Part shown: one piece after another, positions 36,178 to 44,229 of the stretch
Position numbering within the stretch: the first letter of the stretch is position 1
Layout of the letters: each line of letters starts with the position of its first letter
From: Candidatus Chlorohelix allophototropha
GTDB taxonomy: Bacteria; Chloroflexota; Chloroflexia; Chloroheliales; Chloroheliaceae
Length of the DNA: 64,000 nucleotides
Assembly: GCF_030389965.1 (NCBI RefSeq)
Contig: NZ_CP128399.1
Coordinates: 1,664,934-1,728,933 of the forward strand
Direction: 5' to 3'
Position numbers and translations under genes: made by a program
Notes under the pieces: generated by a model
The model's database searches: none
What the model was told of the DNA's origin: nothing
The model's input: only the letters and a program-made list of their open reading frames with translations

Positions 36178-36301
36178 AAAAAACCCGGTTGAGCCAGCCG
36201 GTATCTCCGTACTAATCCTTAGAATATATCCCTCAATATTTGTTAAATCTCCTTTCGTTGTTCGTTTCGCAACAACGCCGAGCTGTTTCCCTCGGCGTTG
36301 T
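36178..36301 (-). ncRNA. Possible structured small RNA between valS and the CoA-transferase gene
   Basis: Read on the minus strand this stretch begins with an 11-bp hairpin (ACAACGCCGAG with CTCGGCGTTGT, 36272-36301), contains an SD-like AAAGGAG, and ends in a short CCGG/CCGG stem followed by six T (36178-36183), a weak terminator. On the plus strand, CGTTGTT and AACAACG just before the hairpin could form an alternative stem. Neither the class nor the transcription direction is proven; the hairpin followed by TGTTATTTTAT could instead be a plus-strand terminator. Confidence 0.3.
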
Positions 36302-36326
36302 GTTATTTTATACGCACAGGTATAAT
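36298..36326 (+). promoter_or_regulatory. Promoter of the CoA-transferase gene
   Basis: TTGTGT (36298-36303), 17-base spacer, perfect TATAAT (36321-36326). The start TTG is 28 bases further. The -35 box overlaps the right arm of the hairpin at 36272-36301. Confidence 0.6.
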
Positions 36327-36353
36327 GCCCCTAAAAAAGAGGAAACCTGACTA

Positions 36354-37601
36354 TTGAAACTGCTCAAATCTGCTAACGAATGTCTAGAGCTATTGCCTGC
36401 CGCCCCTATAATCGCGCTTCATTCCGCTTGTGCTGAGCCTCAATCTTTATTGGAAGCTCTTTTGGCTGCCATTCGCTCTGGCGCTTCACCCCTCAGCGGC
36501 GCGACTCTATACGCCCTAACCTATCGCGGGGCTGGTTCGCCTCCACCTCTCTATGCCGATGTCGAGCTTTTGGCAGAATGCAAGCTGCATTTGAAAAGCT
36601 TTTTCCCGCATCCTTCATTGCGACAAGCAGCGCATGCAGGGTTGGTGGATTACGTACCTGCCAGCTTTTCAACAGTGCCGGGGCTGATTAGACGGGGTTT
36701 CTTGAAATTGGATGCGGCTTTTTTACAAGTATCTGTACCGGATGCGGAAGGCTATTGCTCACTTGGTCCTAGCGCAGATTATGCTGAAGCGTTGGTAGAT
36801 AGCGTTCCCTTGCTCATAGCCGAAATGAATCGCCAAATGCCGCGTATTAATGGGCTACGGGTGCATATTGATAGGTTTGCCGCCGTTATCGAAACTGACC
36901 GACCTTTGTTGGAAGTGCCTCCGTTGGAAGCAGGTGAACTGGAACGCCGTGTGGCAGCGAATGTAGCCAACCTGATTGGAGATGGCGCAACGGTGCAACT
37001 AGGGGTGGGCACAGTGCCGGAACAGGTGGCACGCTTGCTTAAATCCCATCGAAATTTGGGTATTCACGGCGGCGCAATTACCGACCCGTTAATCGAGTTG
37101 CTGGAATCGGGGGCGGTAACAAACCAGAATAAACCTTTTGACAAAGGCAAGAGCGTCACTGCCCTATTAATCGGCACGCAACGTTTGTTCGACTATGCCC
37201 ATGAGCATCCCGCGATTGAGTTGCAGGGGATTGATGTCGCTAACAACCCTGCGCATATCTCACAATTACCGAATTTTGTTTCGGTTAATTCGGCGATTGA
37301 GGTCGATTACTGGGGGCAGGTTAATGCCGAAGCTATCGGCGACTGGCAATTGGCGGGAGTCGGTGGGCAACTTGACTATGTTATTGGGGCATGGGGAGCG
37401 GAAAACGGTCTTTCCATAATAGCTTTGCCAAGTGTGACAGTTAAGGGGCATCCCCGCATCGTGCCGCACTTAAAGGCTAGTACGCCGGTGAGTACCCCAC
37501 GCCATCTGGCACAAGTTATCGTGACCGAGAATGGCGTAGCCGATTTGCGTGGGAAATCGCTTTCGGAACGCAAAAAATTACTGACTCAACTAATTTCTTA
37601 A
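36354..37601 (+). CDS. Acetyl-CoA hydrolase/transferase family protein
   Basis: A 415-residue family I CoA-transferase-like enzyme (4-hydroxybutyrate CoA-transferase or acetyl-CoA hydrolase group). GDGATVQLGVGTVPEQVA, NLGIHGGAITDPLIEL and FVSVNSAIEVDYWGQVNAEA are the family blocks; the Glu in SAIEVD is the likely catalytic residue that forms the CoA-thioester intermediate. The C-terminal part VTENGVADLRGKSLSERK is also standard. It starts with TTG behind GAGGAAA. The natural acyl donor and acceptor are not determined. Confidence 0.88.
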   Translation: MKLLKSANECLELLPAAPIIALHSACAEPQSLLEALLAAIRSGASPLSGATLYALTYRGAGSPPPLYADVELLAECKLHLKSFFPHPSLRQAAHAGLVDYVPASFSTVPGLIRRGFLKLDAAFLQVSVPDAEGYCSLGPSADYAEALVDSVPLLIAEMNRQMPRINGLRVHIDRFAAVIETDRPLLEVPPLEAGELERRVAANVANLIGDGATVQLGVGTVPEQVARLLKSHRNLGIHGGAITDPLIELLESGAVTNQNKPFDKGKSVTALLIGTQRLFDYAHEHPAIELQGIDVANNPAHISQLPNFVSVNSAIEVDYWGQVNAEAIGDWQLAGVGGQLDYVIGAWGAENGLSIIALPSVTVKGHPRIVPHLKASTPVSTPRHLAQVIVTENGVADLRGKSLSERKKLLTQLIS

Positions 37602-37612
37602 AGTAGGGTTCA

Positions 37613-38101
37613 ATGGGATATCGGGTTAGGGTTTACAAAGAAAATTTCGATTTTAGCGCAGGTCACTTTATTACTATGAGTGGGCGCTGCGAATCCTTGC
37701 ATGGACATAATTACCGGGTGGAGGTTATGCTGGAAGGCGAGAACGGAGCAGATGCTTTTCTCTATAATTTCAGTGAATTGAAACCACTGGTGCGGCTAGA
37801 ATGCAACGTCTTAAATCACAAAATGTTATTGGCACTCAATAACCCGCATATGCGTTATAATATGAGCGGAGAAGAAATAGAGGTGCTTTACCAAAATCGC
37901 CGCTATGTCTTTCCATTGGCGGAAGTAGTTTTGCTGCCGGTAATTAACACTACCGCCGAAGAACTGGCGCGTTATTTAACTGGTTGCCTCCGTAAGCGGA
38001 TTCTGGAATTAAACCACCCTGAAACAAAACTGCTTCATGCTATTGAAGTGGGAGTAGAAGAACAGCCGGGTCAGGCTGCTTACTACTTTGAGCCGTTTTA
38101 A
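37613..38101 (+). CDS. 6-pyruvoyltetrahydropterin synthase / QueD family protein
   Basis: A 162-residue protein of the PTPS family. The zinc-binding histidines are in FDFSAGHF and HGHNYRVEV, and the catalytic cysteine is in SGRCESLHGHNY. Between them and the C-terminal LHAIEVGVEEQPGQAAYYFE there is an insert of roughly 20-30 residues (MRYNMSGEEIEVLYQNRRYV) not seen in short QueD proteins. It may make 6-carboxytetrahydropterin for queuosine or act on another pterin. No other que genes are near. It begins 11 bases after the CoA-transferase stop. Confidence 0.82.
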   Translation: MGYRVRVYKENFDFSAGHFITMSGRCESLHGHNYRVEVMLEGENGADAFLYNFSELKPLVRLECNVLNHKMLLALNNPHMRYNMSGEEIEVLYQNRRYVFPLAEVVLLPVINTTAEELARYLTGCLRKRILELNHPETKLLHAIEVGVEEQPGQAAYYFEPF

Positions 38102-38152
38102 AATGCTTCGCAATGCCCTGAGTTGGCTGGAAAGGCGATTTGCCAAGCGCAA

Positions 38153-38521
38153 ATGAAAAAGAAACCCAAAATACTTATAGCTGAAGATGAAGATGCTTTG
38201 CGTCTTTTGACTCGCGAAACTCTAGCCTCACAGGACGCAGAGTTGTTCGAAGCGTCCGATGGTCTGGAAGCGCTGGAAATAGCTCGCCGTGAAATGCCCG
38301 AACTCCTGTTGCTGGATGTGGCAATGCCGGGTCTAACCGGCTTCGAAGTTTGCGAGAAGCTAAAATCCGATCCTGATACTGCTGGAATAGTAATTGTAAT
38401 GCTTACTGCGCATGGTCAGGGTAGCGACCGCGCGCGTGCGGTAGCAGTGGGAGCCGACCATTTTATGACCAAGCCCTTCAGCCCTGTACAACTCATCCGG
38501 TTGGTGGGGCAGATTCTATAG
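38153..38521 (+). CDS. Stand-alone response regulator receiver domain
   Basis: About 122 residues forming only a CheY-like receiver. The acidic pocket is AEDEDA, the phosphorylated Asp is in LLLLDVAMPG (D55) and the conserved Lys is in FMTKPFSP. No output domain is attached. No histidine kinase lies nearby; the pair at 58743-60518 is far away. I start at the ATG 38153 (MKKKPKILIAEDED) because the TTG at 38123 would add an unlikely ten residues. Confidence 0.87.
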   Translation: MKKKPKILIAEDEDALRLLTRETLASQDAELFEASDGLEALEIARREMPELLLLDVAMPGLTGFEVCEKLKSDPDTAGIVIVMLTAHGQGSDRARAVAVGADHFMTKPFSPVQLIRLVGQIL

Positions 38522-38541
38522 GGGCTAGAATTTCAAGGCTT

Positions 38542-39459
38542 ATGCTGCCGGTAATGTCAGGCTCTAAGCGAGGTTTTGCGCCGGGTAAGGCGAAAAAAAG
38601 GCTGGTTGTCTCTGTCTTTGCTTTGTGGTTAAATTTATTTTTGGTTGGCGCGTGTGGGGATGAATCTGCCACCCGTCCGGCTTATATACCACCGACTCCG
38701 CCGCCGACTCCCGCCAATTTTGATAATGTTTCGCCTGCCGCTACCCTTGCAATTGGCGCACGCACTACCACCACCGCTCCGCTTATTTACTATACGCCGC
38801 TTCCTATACCCTCGTCTACGAGTGATGATGACGCTAACCGAGGCTTTATTAATGCCGACCCTACTTTGCTGGCTCAAATTTTCGGTACTCCCGGTCCGGG
38901 TAACTCAACCCCAAGCGGTGGGAGCGGTAAGCCTAGCGGTATTCGCCCTACCCCCACCCTTAATACCAGTTCTGGACAAACTACAATAGGTTCATTGCGT
39001 ACCAGCCGGGTTTCGTTCCAGTTTGCTTATCGACAAGCGTTGGCGCGTGTCCAACTTTTGCAGCGACAGGCGGTGATTGTTTTCGCCTCTGCCCAGAATC
39101 TCAAGCCGGAACATACCACTTGGACTTTCTTTTTCTCATGGGCGGAGGGGCGTAAAACATGGCGGGTGATTTTCGATGCGCGTTCGGATCAAGCCCAACC
39201 GGATTTACAGCTTGAAGAAGTGGCTTCCACTATGCTATCGGATGTGGGGCAAATTGATATGACGCGGGTACTGGATGGGGATGAACTGGTCAGTCGGATT
39301 GAAGCGGCGGGTTTACGAGTCAATATTCCGGTAGATGTAGTAAATTTCCAATTGGACGGGACTACCCGCCAACCCAGTTTTATAATGACCAATGTGCCGC
39401 AGGGTAAGCAGCTAGTGATTAACGCTTATAATGGACAAATTCTCCGCAATGATTTCTAG
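38542..39459 (+). CDS. Secreted lipoprotein of unknown function, paralogue 1
   Basis: A 305-residue lipoprotein: charged N-terminus, hydrophobic segment and lipobox VGAC followed by GDES. A Pro/Thr/Ser-rich linker runs to about residue 140. The C-terminal domain (about 150-305) includes FQFAYRQALARVQLLQRQAV, TTWTFFFSWAEGRKTWRVIF, LSDVGQIDMTRVLDGDELVS and VINAYNGQILRNDF. The same blocks occur in the next gene product, so the two are tandem paralogues. I know no named family. A start at ATG 38554 is also possible. The genes are separated by 10 bases and look co-transcribed. Confidence 0.75.
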   Translation: MLPVMSGSKRGFAPGKAKKRLVVSVFALWLNLFLVGACGDESATRPAYIPPTPPPTPANFDNVSPAATLAIGARTTTTAPLIYYTPLPIPSSTSDDDANRGFINADPTLLAQIFGTPGPGNSTPSGGSGKPSGIRPTPTLNTSSGQTTIGSLRTSRVSFQFAYRQALARVQLLQRQAVIVFASAQNLKPEHTTWTFFFSWAEGRKTWRVIFDARSDQAQPDLQLEEVASTMLSDVGQIDMTRVLDGDELVSRIEAAGLRVNIPVDVVNFQLDGTTRQPSFIMTNVPQGKQLVINAYNGQILRNDF

Positions 39460-39469
39460 GAAATGAGCA

Positions 39470-40195
39470 ATGCGTTATTCAAGGTTACTTTTTGCCATCA
39501 CTTTTTGTCTTATGTTGCTGGCTGCTTGCGGGGAAACCGTTAATACGCCTGTTCCTACTCCACCCCCTACCCAAACTCCAATGCCTATCCCCACCGAAGT
39601 TTTCCCGACCCCAACCCCCGTTACTCCGCTGCCAACCTTTACGCCTTTTCGTCCGCCGCCAACCGCCACCAGTACCCCCTATATTTTGCCCACTTATACG
39701 CCCGTTCCGGTTAATTCAAGTTTGGGAATTTTAAGTCAGGCACGAGGCGCATTCAAAGAGGCTTATGCCAAAGCGTTTTCTAGAATAGAACAACCCGGCG
39801 CTGCGTTAGTTTTGGCGCAGACCAATCAATTTGGGACAGACCACATCACTTGGAATCTCTATTTTGTAAAGTCAGATACCGAGCAAATGTGGGTAGTGGC
39901 TTACGACTCGGTGCGAGGAATACTGCGCGTTGATGATACTCAGAAACCGATTCTGCTCAGTGATGTCGGGCAAATTGACATAACTAAAACACTCGATAGC
40001 AATATAGCGGCGCAACGGTTAGTGGCGCGTGGTTTCTCGGCGCAAACCCCGGTTGACACCTTTATTTTGCAGCTATACCAGACTCAGGATAATAAAAGGA
40101 TACCGGCATGGTTTGCAGTAAGCTCAGCTTACAATCGTCAGGTTGTGTTGAACGCCTATAGCGGTGATATAATGGAAAACAACTTTAACCGTTAA
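39470..40195 (+). CDS. Secreted lipoprotein of unknown function, paralogue 2
   Basis: A 241-residue lipoprotein with lipobox LAACG, then about 65 residues rich in Pro and Thr (PTPPPTQTPMPIPTEVFPTP). The C-terminal domain matches its neighbour: FKEAYAKAFSRIEQPGAALV, HITWNLYFVKSDTEQMWVVA, LLSDVGQIDITKTLDSN and VVLNAYSGDIMENNF. Shared features are the LSDVGQID block and the closing NAYxGxIxxN motif, which suggest a compact domain present at the cell surface in two versions. No enzymatic motif is visible. Confidence 0.75.
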   Translation: MRYSRLLFAITFCLMLLAACGETVNTPVPTPPPTQTPMPIPTEVFPTPTPVTPLPTFTPFRPPPTATSTPYILPTYTPVPVNSSLGILSQARGAFKEAYAKAFSRIEQPGAALVLAQTNQFGTDHITWNLYFVKSDTEQMWVVAYDSVRGILRVDDTQKPILLSDVGQIDITKTLDSNIAAQRLVARGFSAQTPVDTFILQLYQTQDNKRIPAWFAVSSAYNRQVVLNAYSGDIMENNFNR

Positions 40196-40247
40196 AATTA
40201 ACTGGTGCAAGATTCATTTGAAATTACATTCAGGAGGATATAAAGCC

Positions 40248-40661
40248 GTGTCACCGGAGCAAGCTTTGAAGGTGGGAATGAAAGCTAGTGTTGAGGTTGA
40301 GGTAGTTGATGCCAACACTGCCGCTACTTTTGGCAGCGGATTGGCAAGGGTTTATTCTACTCCGCACATGATAGGGCTAATGGAAACCGCTTCATGGCAC
40401 TCGGTGCAAAATGCTATGCCGGAGGGTTTTAGTACAGTCGGGATACTGGTCGAAATTAAGCATCTGGCGGCATCTCCACTCGGTTTCAAGGTACGGGCGG
40501 AGGCAGAACTGGCGGAAATTGATGGTCGCCGCTTGGTTTTTAAGGTGGTAGCCTACGACGATGTAGAAAAAGTGGGCGAAGGAATACACGAACGCTTTAT
40601 AATTGATAATGCCAAATTTATGGGTAGGGTTGAACAGAAAGCAAAAAAACAAGGGGCTTAA
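40248..40661 (+). CDS. FlK-like hotdog-fold thioesterase
   Basis: About 137 residues with the fluoroacetyl-CoA thioesterase (FlK)-like pattern: VYSTPHMIGLMETAS holds the Thr and Glu positions and VEIKHLAASPLGFKVRAEAE holds the His. FlK hydrolyses a toxic CoA ester; relatives in other bacteria are general small acyl-CoA thioesterases, so I do not assign fluoroacetate. I choose the GTG at 40248 because AGGAGG lies ten bases upstream; TTG 40218 has no SD. The last four residues (KQGA) and the stop codon are encoded by the dispersed hairpin repeat, copy C. Confidence 0.83.
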   Translation: MSPEQALKVGMKASVEVEVVDANTAATFGSGLARVYSTPHMIGLMETASWHSVQNAMPEGFSTVGILVEIKHLAASPLGFKVRAEAELAEIDGRRLVFKVVAYDDVEKVGEGIHERFIIDNAKFMGRVEQKAKKQGA

Positions 40662-40672
40662 ACCCCTTGCCT
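40650..40672. repeat. Dispersed hairpin repeat, copy C
   Basis: Arms CAAGGGG (40650-40656) and CCCCTTG (40663-40669) around CTTAAA. The TAA stop of the thioesterase gene (40659-40661) is the loop, so the repeat forms the gene's end. It continues into GCCTGAAAAGG, which supplies the SD of the next gene. Confidence 0.83.
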
Positions 40673-40689
40673 GAAAAGGAGGATTTAGC

Positions 40690-41796
40690 ATGTCAGGCAC
40701 CGTTGAGACCGAGCAAATATTGTTTACACGGGGCGTTCCTGCCGCGGAAGCCTTGCCCGCAAAGCTTATAGGCGATTGCTTGCATACCGTTTTGAGTGGT
40801 CCGGATGCAAAAGTAGTTTTGCAATATGGGCATAATGGCGGTTACTTACCGCTTCGCAAGTTAATCGGTGAGCAATACGGCTTAACCGAAAATGAAGTTA
40901 TAATCGGCAACGGTTCGTTGCATTTACAGGATTTGCTGGCAGCTTTATTTCTCAAGCCGGGTGATACTGTGCTGGTGGAACAGCCCAGCTACGACCGCGC
41001 GATTCGCACTTTCCGAAGACGTGGTGCAACTGTAATCGGCATTCCGCTCGATTTAGACGGGGTAAACCTTGAAAAACTGGAACTGGCGTTGGAGCAATAT
41101 AAACCGGCTTTTATGTACGTCATCCCCGATTTCCAGAACCCGGCAGGGGTTACGATGTCGGAGGCGAAGCGCCGGAAACTGGTGGAATTGGCAGAAAAGC
41201 ACGATTTCTGGTTGCTTGAAGATGTGCCGTATCGTACCCTGCGCTACGGAGGTGAGTCTGTGCCGTTGCTGCGCGATATTAGCCCGAAGCGGGTTGTAAC
41301 CTTGAGTTCCTTTAGTAAGCTCATCAGTCCAGCACTGCGGGTCGGATATGCGATTGCTCCGGCAGATTTAGTTACACGCTTGCGCGATTTAATGGAAGAA
41401 ACAATTCTTGCGCCGGTGCTACCCACTCAAGCGGCAGTGGTGGAGTTTTTTAAGAGCGGCTATTTCGATACCAACCTTGCCTATTTGAAAGAGCTTTATG
41501 CCCCGCGTCTTGCTGCTACCATCGCGGCTATCAAGAAATATTTGCCGGGCGTGCCTTTTGCCGAACCGGAAGGCGGCTTCTTTGTTAGCGTGAATCTGCC
41601 CGGTAAAGGCAATATGGTTGAATTGCTGAAACAGGCAAAGGATAAGGGTTTAGTATTGACCGATGGGCGCAGTTTCTTTGCCGATGTGTTAGAGGAAGGA
41701 ACTGATACGGGCGAGCGTTTTGTGCGCTTACCCTTCTGTGCGCTTACTCCGGCGCAGATTGACGAAGGAATTAAGCGGTTGGCAAGCCCGATTTAA
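40690..41796 (+). CDS. PLP-dependent aminotransferase (2-aminoadipate transaminase-like)
   Basis: A 368-residue fold-type I aminotransferase. The substrate-binding segment is VVLQYGHNGGYLPLRKLIGE, the central block is VIPDFQNPAGVTMSEAKRRK and the PLP lysine is in TLSSFSKLISPALRVGYAIA. This pattern fits the LysN/MocR-type class without the N-terminal HTH domain. It may transaminate 2-aminoadipate, aromatic or branched amino acids; the exact substrate is unknown. AAAAGGAGG lies nine bases before the ATG, partly inside repeat copy C's downstream flank. Confidence 0.88.
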   Translation: MSGTVETEQILFTRGVPAAEALPAKLIGDCLHTVLSGPDAKVVLQYGHNGGYLPLRKLIGEQYGLTENEVIIGNGSLHLQDLLAALFLKPGDTVLVEQPSYDRAIRTFRRRGATVIGIPLDLDGVNLEKLELALEQYKPAFMYVIPDFQNPAGVTMSEAKRRKLVELAEKHDFWLLEDVPYRTLRYGGESVPLLRDISPKRVVTLSSFSKLISPALRVGYAIAPADLVTRLRDLMEETILAPVLPTQAAVVEFFKSGYFDTNLAYLKELYAPRLAATIAAIKKYLPGVPFAEPEGGFFVSVNLPGKGNMVELLKQAKDKGLVLTDGRSFFADVLEEGTDTGERFVRLPFCALTPAQIDEGIKRLASPI

Positions 41797-41824
41797 GAGG
41801 CAATTTCGTTTTAATAAGGATTTC

Positions 41825-41850
41825 AGACAAGGGGTAAAAGCCCCTTGTCT
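41825..41850. repeat. Dispersed hairpin repeat, copy E
   Basis: Perfect 10-bp arms AGACAAGGGG and CCCCTTGTCT around TAAAAG. It lies in the short gap where the aminotransferase gene (plus) and purA (minus) converge; a TTTGATT follows on the plus strand, so it might also serve as a weak terminator. Confidence 0.85.
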
Positions 41851-41864
41851 TTGATTCGAGTTAT

Positions 41865-43136
41865 TTAGCGAATAATGGTTTCGCGTCGATCAGGTCCTGT
41901 CCCGATCATGCTCACAGGTACGCCTGTTACCTGCTCGATGCGCTCGATATAGTTGACTGCGCCCCGCGGCAAATCACTCCAGCGATTGACTCCCCGAATA
42001 TCCTTTTCCCAACCCGGCAGACTTTCGTAAACAGGTTGACATTCTTCGAGGAATACTGCATCGCCATCGAAATAGTGCGCTTTTTGACCGCCCCACTCGT
42101 AGCCGGTAGCGATTTTCACTTCGTGGAAAGTATCCAGCACATCCAGCAAACTTAACGCCAGTTCGGTGAAGCCGTTAAGGGCGGCAGTGAAGCGCACCAG
42201 TTCGGCATCTAGCCAACCGCATCGGCGAGGTCGTCCGGTGCTGGTTCCGTATTCGCGCCCAATCTTGCGAATACGATCTCCCGTTTCATCGGTCAATTCG
42301 GTAGGCATTGGTCCGTTACCTACCCGGGTGGTATAGGCTTTACATACTCCCACGATACGGTCAATAGCGCGGGGCGGGATGCCTAATCCGGGAGTCGCGG
42401 CGGATACCAATGTGCTGCTGCCGGTGACGAAGGGGTAAGTACCCCAGTCGGTATCGAGCAAAGTTGCTTGCGCTCCTTCGAGCAGTACATTCTGGTTACT
42501 TTTAACCGCGTCCTGTAGCAGCCCGAAAGTCTCTTTAATAAAGGGTTGGAGGATGCGGAAATATTCGAAATATTCGTCCGCAATCTTGTCGGCATCCATC
42601 GGTTCGCCCCCCAATGCACCGATTAGGCGGTTTTTGATGGAAACTTGGGTCGAGAGCTTTTCGATGAAAAGGGTACGACGTTGCAAATCGGCGAGGCGCA
42701 AACCGTTGTAGCCCGCTTTATCGGCATAAGTAGGTCCGATACCTCTGCCGGTTGTTCCGGTGCTAAGGTGTCCTTTTGCGCTTTCGTAAAGTCGATCCAG
42801 CACTCGATGATAGGGCATTACCAAATGACAACGCGGCGAGATAAATAGCCGCCCTTTGAGTGGGACTCCGGCTTTATCAAGGGTATTGATTTCTTCGGCT
42901 ATACCGGCAAGGTCTAGCACAACACCGGGTCCGATAATGCAGGTAGCCTTGGGGTTGAAAACGCCGCTGGGGAGCAAATGTAGCTTGAATGTACCCAGTT
43001 CGTTGATAACGGTATGTCCGGCATTATTACCGCCGTTAAAGCGAGCTACAACATGGGCATCTTGCGCCAGAATATCAACGTATTTGCCTTTGCCTTCGTC
43101 GCCCCACTGAGCGCCGATTACTGCTGTTACAGGCAT
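41865..43136 (-). CDS. purA: Adenylosuccinate synthetase
   Basis: A 423-residue enzyme that makes adenylosuccinate from IMP, aspartate and GTP, the first step to AMP. The GTP-binding motif is GAQWGDEGKGK at residues 7-17 and the motif GNNAGHTV follows. Other blocks are GTTGRGIGPTYADKAGY, TSTGRPRRCGWLDA and GTGPDRRETI at the C-terminus. An AGAAGGAGA SD lies just before the ATG. purC and a purN-like gene lie 6-8 kb away on the other strand. Confidence 0.97.
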   Translation of the reverse strand: MPVTAVIGAQWGDEGKGKYVDILAQDAHVVARFNGGNNAGHTVINELGTFKLHLLPSGVFNPKATCIIGPGVVLDLAGIAEEINTLDKAGVPLKGRLFISPRCHLVMPYHRVLDRLYESAKGHLSTGTTGRGIGPTYADKAGYNGLRLADLQRRTLFIEKLSTQVSIKNRLIGALGGEPMDADKIADEYFEYFRILQPFIKETFGLLQDAVKSNQNVLLEGAQATLLDTDWGTYPFVTGSSTLVSAATPGLGIPPRAIDRIVGVCKAYTTRVGNGPMPTELTDETGDRIRKIGREYGTSTGRPRRCGWLDAELVRFTAALNGFTELALSLLDVLDTFHEVKIATGYEWGGQKAHYFDGDAVFLEECQPVYESLPGWEKDIRGVNRWSDLPRGAVNYIERIEQVTGVPVSMIGTGPDRRETIIR

Positions 43137-43255
43137 AGGTGAAATCTCCTTCTGCTATTGGTTGGTTAATAGTAGAAGAAGTATTCCAAAACTCCTTTTT
43201 CAAGCCAGCGGGCAAGACTTTTTCCGCTTGAGATCCGAGCTTTGAAAGTACCTCA

Positions 43256-43292
43256 AATAAAAAAGGCGAAACCCTACCAACGTGGGCTCACC
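43256..43292 (-). terminator. Rho-independent terminator after the SnoaL-like gene
   Basis: Read on the minus strand: arms GGTGAGCCC and GGGTTTCGCC (G-U pairs and one bulge), then TTTTTTATTT. It lies about 105 bases past the gene stop and 120 bases before the purA start. Confidence 0.65.
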
Positions 43293-43397
43293 TTAAAATT
43301 AGCCTACTTAAGTTTAACATTTTCAAAGCTGAAGGGCAAGTTAATTTTTAAAGCAGGCTTGGGACAGAAAAGCCCTATCCCCTAACCCCTTTTTAAT

Positions 43398-43826
43398 TTA
43401 TTGTCCAAGCGCGGGAATAACGCCTAGTTGCTGCAACATACCCAGAGTGTCCCAATTGTTCCAAGCTTCCGCTATTTTGCCGTCAACGAAGCGATCTATA
43501 TTGAGACCAGTGACAATGGAAGCCTTGCCACTGGCAGGCATCCCCATTAATGGTCCGGTGTTCGTACCACGCGCTGTCCAACGTGTAGCTACAAGGTCGC
43601 CTTCAGCCAACTGCGCTTCAATCGTAAACTTGATGTCGGGAAAAGCAGCCCGGTAGCCCAGAATTAGCTGTGTTGCTCCTTCAACTCCGACTATCGGAAC
43701 TGGACTAGCCGGGTCATGATCAACGTAACCGGGTGCATATAGCTCTGCCAAAATAGCTACATTTCCGGTACTAAAAGCTTCTAGGAAAAATCGACGGACG
43801 GCTGCCTTATTTTGTTCGGTTGACAT
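43398..43826 (-). CDS. SnoaL-like polyketide cyclase / ester cyclase family protein
   Basis: A 142-residue protein of the SnoaL/NTF2-like fold: AVRRFFLEAFSTGNVAILAE and YVDHDPASPVPIVGVEGATQ at the N-terminus, then GYRAAFPDIKFTIEAQLAEG and GKIAEAWNNWDTLGMLQQLG. It is widely distributed in bacteria with mostly unknown roles, and the pocket could bind a small hydrophobic ligand. It is transcribed alone with an AAAGGAG SD and a terminator. Confidence 0.88.
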   Translation of the reverse strand: MSTEQNKAAVRRFFLEAFSTGNVAILAELYAPGYVDHDPASPVPIVGVEGATQLILGYRAAFPDIKFTIEAQLAEGDLVATRWTARGTNTGPLMGMPASGKASIVTGLNIDRFVDGKIAEAWNNWDTLGMLQQLGVIPALGQ

Positions 43827-44229
43827 AGTATTTGCTCCTTTGTTTAATAAAGCCCAAAGTTCAAAATCTATAGGGTCAAAGCCGAGTTACAAGAAACAGA
43901 TGTATTGGATATCTACTCTAGACCACGCTATCTATCTCCTTCCCGCGAGAGATGGTTGTAGTTGGAGAGTAATGCCTAGCGTTTTATTCTTACCGCTGTA
44001 AGATTGGTTGAGTAGGGACAAGTTAAATGGAGAGTAATGTTACGATGTGATTGGAAGTGATATTAGCATTTCCAGTGATTATATTATAGCAAAATAGCTA
44101 AAAGTGCTAGATGTACAAAGCAACTTGAGCGGTAAGCAAATTTGGGCGCACCTATATTAAATGCCTAAAAGCTACCTTTATGTTAAAATACTGTGGTTAA
44201 GCTTATTTAATGACTGAAGGAATATTGCT
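43827..44229. other. Intergenic region before ftsY
   Basis: Divergent spacer of 403 bases. It holds the 12-base direct repeat TGGAGAGTAATG at 43963-43974 and 44028-44039, 65 bases apart, a possible regulator site. I saw no gene, RNA or complete promoter; ATTATAG near 44092 is the best -10-like sequence but lacks a clear -35. Confidence 0.5.
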
